64,000 nt of DNA from contig NZ_AUAS01000009.1 in NCBI RefSeq assembly GCF_000428845.1, positions 1-64,000 of the forward strand. Direction: 5' to 3'. The notes below the pieces were generated by a model. It saw nothing but the letters and a program-made list of their open reading frames with translations. It was not told the origin of the DNA and made no database searches. Positions 15,679-23,144 of the stretch are shown piece by piece; the stretch's first letter is position 1; every line of letters starts with the position of its first letter. Made by a program: the position numbers and the translations under genes. The DNA is from Dyadobacter alkalitolerans DSM 23607 (GTDB taxonomy: Bacteria > Bacteroidota > Bacteroidia > Cytophagales > Spirosomataceae).

Positions 15679-16797
15679 TCACAACGCCCCGATGATCCGG
15701 TCGATATCAACATAATACCTTCCCGATTCTACATCAATCCCAAGCAGGATCTTGCGACAGGTGTCCGTCGTGATCGCCCCGCCCAGTGCAACGGCGGAGC
15801 CTAACTGCGGCCAGGATGAAATCGTTTTTCCAACCTCATGCAACGAGGCTTTCAGGCGTTCCGAAATGTCATTTGTGTTAATTATTTTTCCCACAATCTG
15901 TATTTTTTCCTGTGTGGAAAGATTTTTCAAACTGCTGGGATCAATGTCCGCAAGCAGGCCGTGCAGGATTGGACGCCGCGGCTCTTTGTCGAAACGCTCG
16001 ATATCGATCATTCCCCGGTCGCTGGTGTCCATAACGACCGGAATTTCGAAATGTCGTGCCCTGTGCCGTGCGAGGACCTTAATGTCGAGACCGTCGCATA
16101 CTTCTACCAGCATATCAAGCTTTCCGTTTTCTGTCAGAAAATCATCGATATTGCCTTCCGAAATCCCGTTGCGAACGATCCGCACCTGGATAAAAGGATC
16201 GATTTCTGCGATCGCGCGCGCAGCAACAACAGACTTGTTCATGCCCAGGTTGTGCGTACTGGTCTGAATGCGGTTTAAGTTTGAAAGCTCGATGAGATCA
16301 TAATCGGCCAGCCGCAATTCGCCCACCGACCTTTCGGTTGCCAGCGTCATGGCAACCGCATGCCCGATCGACAGACCAATGATGCCAACCTTTTTGGTAG
16401 ACAATAATTGCTGTTCCTCACGGGTAATCTTACAGTTGTTCCGATTGGTCCTGACCTTTCCAAATTCTTCATTATCAAGCAAATGGACTAACCTCCTGCT
16501 CCAAGGATAATAAACCCAGACACCATATTCCTGAAATGTCAGTCCGCCGAGACGTTCCTGTATGCAGGCGTCTGATTGTTCGGGGCTAAGCCTGATGGCA
16601 GGATTTTCAATTTTTACAAGTTCAAAAAGCTGATCGTAAATGGTGTCAAACATCATAATGTCAGGATTCCGCTCCATAAGAACTTCCAGCCTTTTTTTGT
16701 CCTCCAAATGATGCAGGCGATAGAAAAGTGGTCTGAATGTAGCTTCCAGTCGCTCAGAAGTCCTTTCCGCGGGCTTTGTTAATGTATCCATGCGCAT
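15679..16797 (-). CDS. ThiF/E1-like adenylyltransferase, Rv1355c-type
   Basis: The ATG at 16797 gives 372 residues; a TTG at 16839 would extend it by 14. The N-terminal ~130 residues contain 'YGVWVYYPWSRRLVHLLD' and 'RTNRNNCKITREEQQLL', which precede the Rossmann domain in Rv1355c-family proteins. The nucleotide loop reads 'KKVGIIGLSIGHAVAMTLA' (about 135-153), followed by 'ADYDLIELSNLNRIQTS' and 'MNKSVVAARAIAEIDPF', the ATP-binding Asp, Asn-Arg and Lys of E1/ThiF/MoeB enzymes. 'VEVCDGLDIKVLARHRA' and 'VVMDTSDRG' complete the fold. No CxxC zinc pairs and no obvious thioester Cys are present, and the nitroreductase-like domain of longer Rv1355c relatives is missing. It should adenylate a carboxylate or C-terminus. 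It is 48 bp downstream of a FeeM-like acyltransferase, its likely partner. Confidence 0.85.
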   Translation of the reverse strand: MRMDTLTKPAERTSERLEATFRPLFYRLHHLEDKKRLEVLMERNPDIMMFDTIYDQLFELVKIENPAIRLSPEQSDACIQERLGGLTFQEYGVWVYYPWSRRLVHLLDNEEFGKVRTNRNNCKITREEQQLLSTKKVGIIGLSIGHAVAMTLATERSVGELRLADYDLIELSNLNRIQTSTHNLGMNKSVVAARAIAEIDPFIQVRIVRNGISEGNIDDFLTENGKLDMLVEVCDGLDIKVLARHRARHFEIPVVMDTSDRGMIDIERFDKEPRRPILHGLLADIDPSSLKNLSTQEKIQIVGKIINTNDISERLKASLHEVGKTISSWPQLGSAVALGGAITTDTCRKILLGIDVESGRYYVDIDRIIGAL

Positions 16798-16845
16798 TCT
16801 GTCCGGAATTTGATTTGAATTTTTTTTGAGTAAGATCAATGTGTA

Positions 16846-17631
16846 TTAAGCGCTGACGGCATTATATTCAGCAAGATGCGATTTACTTTCAGGCTCTGCT
16901 TTTACAGTTTTTTCTGAGAAATGATCGCCTAAGACATCGATGCCATATCTGCAAACAATACCGGCGAGAATGGCGCGGTTGATGTGCTTTTGCGACATAC
17001 TGTGGATCTCCGAAAGCACAGCAGCCGAAGAAGTGGGAAATTTAAAGCCTGGATAACCATTGTCATTTTGCTCTGCATAAATTCCCGCCATCATCGGCAG
17101 CAGATCCGCGTGATACTTCACCGCATTCGTCGAACACGAGTAAAGGCAATATTTGGCATTATCTAAAATCGAAATCCCAATCGCCGCCAACATAGCAAAT
17201 CTGCACAACCCTAACCCCCGAAACTCGTCCGAAACAGCAACCCTGCTCAACTCGACAGTAGCGTCTCTGAAATGCAGGTTGTTGCCGGATTTTATATCAA
17301 AGGCATATTCGGTTGGAAGAGAATCAGACATGTCGGGCTTGATTCCGAGGCCAAACTTATGGTTAATGCTTGCCAACTGTTTTTCAATCGCTGCATTAAC
17401 CTCCCTTCTCACCACCCGGATCGTAGCAATTTGTCGCCCTTCGGAAAATATTCCAATCAGGTTTGCTTTCCAGTCACTTGGCAGCAGATCATATTTATTG
17501 TCCAGATATTCTCCTGAATATTCTTTCTGGTAAATCTTTCTTCTCAGGGCAAGATGGTCTGTTAAATCGGCCTCGCTTTTAAGTTCTCTGAGTTCAAAAT
17601 GGCTGAGTAAATACTGGAAGTTAAATTCCAT
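16846..17631 (-). CDS. FeeM-like N-acyl amino acid synthase (GNAT fold)
   Basis: The 261-residue protein contains 'LALRRKIYQKEYSGEYLDNK' (about residues 27-46) and 'GRQIATIRVVRREVNA', then 'ELSRVAVSDEFRGLGLCRFA', the strand-4/acyl-CoA loop (R-G-L-G) of a GNAT fold. 'CLYSCSTNAVKYHADLLPMM' follows. This order, with the early 'R...Y..E......YD' motif, is that of the FeeM/AHL-synthase-like branch that makes long-chain N-acyl amino acids from acyl-ACP or acyl-CoA. It is the first gene of a two-gene operon with the ThiF-like enzyme. Its promoter carries a perfect palindrome, and a Crp-family regulator is divergent. The acyl donor and acceptor are not identifiable. Confidence 0.75.
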   Translation of the reverse strand: MEFNFQYLLSHFELRELKSEADLTDHLALRRKIYQKEYSGEYLDNKYDLLPSDWKANLIGIFSEGRQIATIRVVRREVNAAIEKQLASINHKFGLGIKPDMSDSLPTEYAFDIKSGNNLHFRDATVELSRVAVSDEFRGLGLCRFAMLAAIGISILDNAKYCLYSCSTNAVKYHADLLPMMAGIYAEQNDNGYPGFKFPTSSAAVLSEIHSMSQKHINRAILAGIVCRYGIDVLGDHFSEKTVKAEPESKSHLAEYNAVSA

Positions 17632-17689
17632 TGGAGTAGATTTTTAAGTTTAAAACAAATGGCTGGAAACCCGTAATCGATGCGTTGAA

Positions 17690-17711
17690 CAAAACTACTG
17701 TCAGCTGACAG
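17690..17711 (-). promoter_or_regulatory. -7 element abutting a 14-bp palindromic operator
   Basis: On the minus strand TAGTTTTG (17697 to 17690) matches TAnnTTTG, about 60 bp before the acyltransferase start. Directly upstream of it is CTGTCAGCTGACAG (17698-17711), a perfect palindrome made of five-base halves around four bases, the layout of FNR/Crp-family sites (TTGAT-N4-ATCAA for FNR). A protein bound there would lie between the -33 and -7 positions and should repress. The divergent Crp-family gene at 17929 is the obvious candidate regulator. Confidence 0.6.
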
Positions 17712-17928
17712 GCCAGGCTTTAAACATTCATTAAGAAGTATTAAGAATTATAAAAATGAAGCGATGCCTCGGAGCGCAATTTGATGTTTTTCAGAAATGC
17801 TGTTCAATTTTTAACTTAGGTTAAAACTTAACCCGATATGATTGCAGAACTTCGTGATGATTTGACCTTTTCTGGTCTGACAGCACTGGTACGCAATCAT
17901 ATTTTTCATATATAATCCGCTTGATGAA

Positions 17929-18516
17929 ATGGCTGACAAAAACAGCATTATCGCACAGCACCTGAAACAATTTGCTTCTCTGACGGACAGGGATATAGCT
18001 GAAAGTCAGCCATTTTGGAAGCCGAGGAAGATTAAAAAAGGCGATTTTTTCAATATGCAGAGCATGGTCTGCAACGACCTGGGTTTAGTAGTGAAGGGCA
18101 TTTTTCGCATCTATTACCGCGATCCTAAAACTGAAACGGATAAGAATCTTTTCTTTTTCTCCGAAAACCAGTTTGTGGTTTCATTCCGGAGCTTCATCTC
18201 CCGCAATCCCTGCTGGTATTTTATCGAAGCAATGGAGGACTCTGAAATCGTTTTTATCTCTTACAAAGACCTCAATGGCTTGTACGACAGCAATCCAAAC
18301 TGGGCGAAATTTGGACGGTTACTTGCCGAGCTGTTCTTTTCCTATGCGCAGACACGTGCCGAAGAATTCATGCTTTTTTCTCACGAGGAACGTTATCTGC
18401 GATTACTGGAAGAACATCCTAACATTGTGGAGCGCATACCAGCCTATCACATTTCTTCATTCCTTGGTATAACCAATCCGTCGCTGAGCCGGATCAGAAA
18501 ACGCATTAAAAAATAA
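17929..18516 (+). CDS. Crp/Fnr-family transcriptional regulator
   Basis: The 195-residue protein has the cyclic-nucleotide-binding-like beta-roll in its first ~120 residues ('WKPRKIKKGDFFNMQSMVCN', 'GLVVKGIFRIYYRD'). A dimerisation helix follows, then a short C-terminal winged helix ('ERIPAYHISSFLGITNPSLS', 'RIRKRIKK'). It lacks the RxAxx phosphate-binding signature of true cAMP receptors and has no N-terminal Cys cluster for an Fe-S centre, so its signal is unknown. It is divergent from the FeeM-like/ThiF-like operon, whose promoter carries an FNR-type palindrome. The start at 17929 was chosen because nothing conserved precedes it. Confidence 0.9.
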   Translation: MADKNSIIAQHLKQFASLTDRDIAESQPFWKPRKIKKGDFFNMQSMVCNDLGLVVKGIFRIYYRDPKTETDKNLFFFSENQFVVSFRSFISRNPCWYFIEAMEDSEIVFISYKDLNGLYDSNPNWAKFGRLLAELFFSYAQTRAEEFMLFSHEERYLRLLEEHPNIVERIPAYHISSFLGITNPSLSRIRKRIKK

Positions 18517-18535
18517 AGCCGGACCATTGCCGGCT
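18517..18535. terminator. Hairpin between convergent genes
   Basis: AGCCGG and CCGGCT flank a seven-base loop directly after the regulator stop codon and 12 bp from the end of the convergent membrane protein gene. The flank is AT-rich, without a long T-run. Confidence 0.45.
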
Positions 18536-18547
18536 ATAAATTTAGGA

Positions 18548-19129
18548 TTACGCGGCAGGACCGGCAGTTTTGGATAAACGAAAAGCGGCCAGGACATAAT
18601 AAAAGGCGCCAAAAGCCGCATAACCCGCCAGACTTGCAATTCCTTTTGTCGGGTCGTGGGCCAAAACGATAAACGAAATGCCGGCAAGGACCGACTGGCC
18701 TCCGCTCAGGATCATCGGCCATTGGCCTCCCAGTGACTTTCTGCGGCGCAGACCAAGGATCAATTGAATGAGACCGGTAAAGATGGCCCAGGCGCCAAAT
18801 ACCATCAGCGCTTCGGGAACGCCCTTCTGCAAAGCAATGCCCACAGCCAGAGCAGTCACAATGCTGATCAGCGCATTTACATATTGCGGGGTTGCGGAGG
18901 CACTATTACGATTGGCACGGATATCGAGGAAAGTGCCCACCACGTCCCAGGCGGGATAAATAACGAGCAGCGCAGTAGCAATGCCCATCGATTTGTCAGC
19001 AAAAAGTGTGATGAGAACTGCCCAAATCACTGAGAAAGCGGCGCGGATGAAATAAAGCCTGCGTAATGCGTGGGCTATGCCGGTGGCAGGACCGCCGGTT
19101 ACTGAATGGGAAACAAATGAAGATGACAT
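18548..19129 (-). CDS. Multi-helix membrane protein, DUF308-like
   Basis: From the ATG at 19129 the product has 193 residues and begins MSSSFVSHSVTGGPATGIAH; an ATG at 19156 would add nine residues. Six hydrophobic segments are arranged in pairs ('LYFIRAAFSVIWAVLITLFA', 'GIATALLVIYPAWDVVGTFL', 'ALISIVTALAVGIAL', 'ALMVFGAWAIFTGLIQLILG', and two more), a layout like that of HdeD/DUF308 proteins. No catalytic or transport motif is visible. It is monocistronic and convergent with the Crp-type regulator. Function is unknown. Confidence 0.7.
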   Translation of the reverse strand: MSSSFVSHSVTGGPATGIAHALRRLYFIRAAFSVIWAVLITLFADKSMGIATALLVIYPAWDVVGTFLDIRANRNSASATPQYVNALISIVTALAVGIALQKGVPEALMVFGAWAIFTGLIQLILGLRRRKSLGGQWPMILSGGQSVLAGISFIVLAHDPTKGIASLAGYAAFGAFYYVLAAFRLSKTAGPAA

Positions 19130-19216
19130 GATTTCAAAATTTAAGTTATTTGTCACCCCAAAGTTTCGCCCTTCTTTCCTGCCAAAATTTCACTTAGGTT
19201 AAAAACAAGAAAAAAT

Positions 19217-21643
19217 CTATTCGCTACGTAAAGACTTGACCGGATTCATCAACGCCGTAGCAACTGTTTTGCTGCCAATGGATATGAGTACCAACACCAT
19301 GACCAACAGGGCAGGAGCGGAAAAAAGCCACCAGCTCAGTTCAATGCGGACAGCGTAATGCGCCAGCCAGTTTTTGACCAGCAAGAATGTGATCGGTAAG
19401 CCGATGAGTATGGCTATAGATACAGTCCTGATAAAATCTTTGGACAACAAAAGCATCAGGCTTGTGGTGCTTGCCCCAATTACTTTGCGGATCCCGATTT
19501 CCTTGGTTCTCTTTGAGACAGTAAAAGTTGCAAGTCCGAACAGGCCGAAGCAGGAGATCAGGATGGCAAAGCCGGTTAATGCGCCGAAAACCTGCTGGAA
19601 GCGGTCGTCGGATTTATACTGTTTGTCGTATTCGCTGTCTAAAAAGAAATAGCTGAATGGTGCGTAAGGGAAGTTGGCCTCGTAAACCTTTTTCAATGAA
19701 GCAAGTTGCTCATCCGCATTTCCCGCCGTGAATTTCACACTTGCAAATGAACGGAAGTGCGGAGAATACAGGTGGATGATTGGAATGTGGGCGGCTTTTG
19801 GTGATTCGTAATGATAATTTTTGACAACGCCCCGGATGGTTGCTTTGTGTCCCCACATATCAACACCCTTACCGATTGCCGCTTCGGGCGTCGCAATCCC
19901 CCAAAGCCGGATGGTTTCCTCATTGACGATCAGCTGCCGGTTGATGGTGTCCGAAAAACCGTGAATTGTCATCGCATCGAAGTTTTTTCCAGCGAGCAGT
20001 TTAATGCCCATTACATTGAAAAACGAAGTGTCAGCCTCCGTAATATAGTAATTGTAGTACGTTTTCTTAGCGGCCCCGGACAGATTCAGTCCAGTCGTCG
20101 TTCCCATTTGCGTCGATCCCAGACCTGGCACAGTTCCCGAAAATGAAACCGATTTGACATTGGACTGGTCAAGCAGCATTTGCCTGAACGCGCCATTGTC
20201 CTTATGCGCATCATTTGCCACCGGAGCTTCAACTACGAGTGTATGGTCCATGTTGAGGCCCAGGTTTTGCTGCCTCAAAAACTTCACCTGCTGGTATACG
20301 GCAAACGTTTGCACAAGCAGGATGATCGTGACTGTAAATTGAAAAACAACCAAGGCTTTGCGCAAGAATACGCCTTTCGCTGAACGAGAGAACTGCCCTT
20401 TCAGCACAGCGGCCGGATCAAACGAAGAGAGAACAAAGGCCGGGTAAAAGCCCGATAAAGAAATACTCAATAACAGGAATGTCCCGAGACTCTCCCAAAA
20501 AAAAGCATCTTCAAAAACAACAAAACCCTCGGGTAGCCCCGCCATCTCAATAAATACCGAAGAAAAAGCTGCTACCAGCACAACCGCCACAAGTCCCGCC
20601 AGCACATTGATGAGCACGGCTTCCATGAAAATTTGTGTCCTTATCTGACCACTCGTTGAACCAACCACTTTACGCATGCCAATTTCCCGCGCGCGGTCAA
20701 GCGCTTTGGAGGTGGTAAGATTTACATAGTTTACAAAAGCAGTCAGTAACACAAGAAATGCTACTCCCAGCAGAAAATACACCGACTGCGCGTCGCCGCC
20801 CGGTTCGGTCTCATAAGTCTTGTTAGAATGCAGGTGAACATCGCTGATCTTCTGCGCAACGACCCGCTCATTAACTATCTTCTTTTCGTTGACCAGCCGG
20901 TCACTGAACGCAGCCAGCGATTTTGTAAATGCTTCGTAAGTCGTATTTGTGTCCAGTTGAAGATAAGTGTATGTGTTATTGTTGTTCCAATTATCATCCG
21001 ATTCGCCAAAATCCGACACCATGGTCGGATAAGATACAATCATATCGAATTTAAGGTGCGTGTTTGCGGGGCTGTTTGGCACCACGCCAACCACTTCCAG
21101 CAGAACAGTGCCATTTCTCCGCGGTAACTTTAATGTTTTGCCGAGAATGTCAAGTGTCTTGAAATAAGCCAGCGCCAACGATTCTGTCAGGACAACCTGC
21201 CGCGGTTTGGTAAAAAGATCTTTCCGGCTGCCCCTGAGCAGCGGATAATGGAACATTGAAAAAAAGGCCGAATCGACCGCGTAGACATTGTTTACCAGAT
21301 AATATTTATCGTCCAGCTGGACAGTCACATTGGGTTTCCGCAACGGATAAGCACGCGTGAAATTGACAACCTCGTTCATTTCGCGCATCGCCCTGGGCCC
21401 GACCGGCGGATACATCTCAGCATCCTGCGCATCCAATGCGCCATTGTTCAGGTAATCCATAGAGATCCGCACGACCTGCTCCGACAGCGGATAAGATTTT
21501 TCGTAGCTTAATTCAAAGCGAACATACTGAATGATCAGCAACGCCACGGCCAAACCAGTGGCCAGACCCACGACATTAATAAGTGTAAACGTGTTGTCCT
21601 TCCTGATAATCCGAAGGGCGATTTTGAGGTAGTTTGTAAGCAT
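19217..21643 (-). CDS. FtsX/MacB-type ABC permease
   Basis: The 808-residue protein has the Bacteroidota 'MacB-like' layout: a first membrane helix at about 20-40, a large periplasmic MacB_PCD domain, three FtsX helices at about 285-420, a second periplasmic domain, and three final helices (about 680-800). The conserved cytoplasmic 'RAREIGMRKVVGSTSGQIR' and 'KRTKEIGIRKVIGASTTSL' mark both FtsX repeats, the sites that couple to an ATPase. No ATPase gene is adjacent, so it must use one encoded elsewhere. It is the last gene of a three-gene operon with a DUF4932 protein and a paralogous permease. Relatives act in efflux, lipoprotein handling or signalling; the substrate here is unknown. Confidence 0.9.
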   Translation of the reverse strand: MLTNYLKIALRIIRKDNTFTLINVVGLATGLAVALLIIQYVRFELSYEKSYPLSEQVVRISMDYLNNGALDAQDAEMYPPVGPRAMREMNEVVNFTRAYPLRKPNVTVQLDDKYYLVNNVYAVDSAFFSMFHYPLLRGSRKDLFTKPRQVVLTESLALAYFKTLDILGKTLKLPRRNGTVLLEVVGVVPNSPANTHLKFDMIVSYPTMVSDFGESDDNWNNNNTYTYLQLDTNTTYEAFTKSLAAFSDRLVNEKKIVNERVVAQKISDVHLHSNKTYETEPGGDAQSVYFLLGVAFLVLLTAFVNYVNLTTSKALDRAREIGMRKVVGSTSGQIRTQIFMEAVLINVLAGLVAVVLVAAFSSVFIEMAGLPEGFVVFEDAFFWESLGTFLLLSISLSGFYPAFVLSSFDPAAVLKGQFSRSAKGVFLRKALVVFQFTVTIILLVQTFAVYQQVKFLRQQNLGLNMDHTLVVEAPVANDAHKDNGAFRQMLLDQSNVKSVSFSGTVPGLGSTQMGTTTGLNLSGAAKKTYYNYYITEADTSFFNVMGIKLLAGKNFDAMTIHGFSDTINRQLIVNEETIRLWGIATPEAAIGKGVDMWGHKATIRGVVKNYHYESPKAAHIPIIHLYSPHFRSFASVKFTAGNADEQLASLKKVYEANFPYAPFSYFFLDSEYDKQYKSDDRFQQVFGALTGFAILISCFGLFGLATFTVSKRTKEIGIRKVIGASTTSLMLLLSKDFIRTVSIAILIGLPITFLLVKNWLAHYAVRIELSWWLFSAPALLVMVLVLISIGSKTVATALMNPVKSLRSE

Positions 21644-21668
21644 GTTTTTCTGCTTTTGAATGTGTTTT

Positions 21669-23072
21669 TTAATTGCCTTCGTTGCCGGCTTGCCCGGATG
21701 TCCAATTAATTATATCAGGATACAAATCGGCAACAGTCTGACCCGGCTTTCTGTTTTTATATAAGCGCAGCAATTGCTGGTTAAATGCTTTGAATTGCTG
21801 AAAACCGCGCGACTCGGTCATGATGTTTTCAATGCGGTCATTGAGTAAAGCAAATGTTTTCTGATCAAAAATATCTGAATAAAATAATGTAACTAATCCG
21901 TAATTCATGTACTCTTCAAAACACACCAGTGCATTATTATATCCTGCGGAAGGTTTGCCGGGAGTGACCCAGTTGGACAAATCTTTGAATGAATTATGAA
22001 TGGCTTTTTCATGCTTCTCTGCTTCGGGGTTCAGGTAAGCATGATTAATTTCGGTAAATGCAATCATCATCCGCTGACCTTTCAAAACTCCGGCAGGTTG
22101 AGCTTTATCTTTCCCACTAATAAAAGGAAAATTGACATGTGCTTGTGCCTCTGTAAAACCATTATCCGTTAAAGAACTGGCAGATTGGTTCCATCCGACC
22201 AAAGGAGAAAAGATCACTTTGATAGCGGAATTCTTAATGGCTGGAAATTCGCGTGTAAGCCATTTTTTCATGCCGGATACATCAACGTTATCCGTGTAAT
22301 CTTTTTTCAACCCGGTATAATAAGGCAATTGCTTCTTGTAAAATGCACGAAATCCGGATTTGCTGGCAAATGCTTCCAAAACTGGAATGTAAGGATCCAA
22401 TTCGTTCTTTTCGCCAGATGCTATTCGATCATAAATGCCTCCGTTTACGATTTTATCACCAGAGAAGATATACGCATAACTGTCCATTTTTAAATGTAGA
22501 TAAAAGAATTCCGGCGAGAGCTGCAACAGCGAATCGACTGACCGTACAGCTGCTTCCTGCTTATACGCAGTAAAATGGGTGATCACGTTTTTATAATAGT
22601 CCGTGTCTTTATAAATGGCATTCGTTTCTCCGTATCGGGTGAGGGCAATGATGATATTTACCAACTCATATACTTCCGGAATTTCAGTAGAAGTTTTACC
22701 CTCATTTTTTACTTTATATGCATCACTGAAGGACGCAGGTTTGACTAATTTTTGTATTGAAAAAACGCACGTAACTGTGTCTCCCTGGGTTTCTCTGACA
22801 ATTTTAAATACACTATTCTTTTTAGGTTTCAGCACCATTAATATGGAATCCGATTTTGATACCAGCTTGAATACGGACGAATCCTGCGGTACAACGAAAA
22901 CGTAACTGAAATGCGGACCAAGTTTATTTATACCATTGAAATCATCCCGTTGACCATCCAGGTACATGATTAAATTATCCGAAGATGCATGCAAAATGGG
23001 CACTGGATTGTGCTGTGCTAGAGCAGTGAATTTAGTTAAGCAAATGAATACGAAAACACGGATTAGCTTCAT
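21669..23072 (-). CDS. DUF4932-like secreted protein
   Basis: The 467-residue protein has a signal peptide (MKLIRVFVFICLTKFTALAQ) and then no further membrane segment. The C-terminal half has 'GMKKWLTREFPAIKNSAIKV', 'MIAFTEINHAYLNPEAEKHE' and 'VCFEEYMNYGLVTLFY'. The E-x-x-H and E-E motifs together recall the metal-ligand layout of zincin-like proteases, and this combination is typical of DUF4932 proteins of Bacteroidota. It lies between two FtsX-type permease genes (72 bp and 25 bp spacing) on the same strand, so it is probably co-expressed and could be an accessory or substrate-processing factor. Enzyme activity is not established. Confidence 0.6.
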   Translation of the reverse strand: MKLIRVFVFICLTKFTALAQHNPVPILHASSDNLIMYLDGQRDDFNGINKLGPHFSYVFVVPQDSSVFKLVSKSDSILMVLKPKKNSVFKIVRETQGDTVTCVFSIQKLVKPASFSDAYKVKNEGKTSTEIPEVYELVNIIIALTRYGETNAIYKDTDYYKNVITHFTAYKQEAAVRSVDSLLQLSPEFFYLHLKMDSYAYIFSGDKIVNGGIYDRIASGEKNELDPYIPVLEAFASKSGFRAFYKKQLPYYTGLKKDYTDNVDVSGMKKWLTREFPAIKNSAIKVIFSPLVGWNQSASSLTDNGFTEAQAHVNFPFISGKDKAQPAGVLKGQRMMIAFTEINHAYLNPEAEKHEKAIHNSFKDLSNWVTPGKPSAGYNNALVCFEEYMNYGLVTLFYSDIFDQKTFALLNDRIENIMTESRGFQQFKAFNQQLLRLYKNRKPGQTVADLYPDIINWTSGQAGNEGN

Positions 23073-23144
23073 TTTTAAATATAGAAATATGACAAAACAA
23101 TTAACGGTTTATTTAAATGATTGTAAAATACCCGCTGCTAGATA

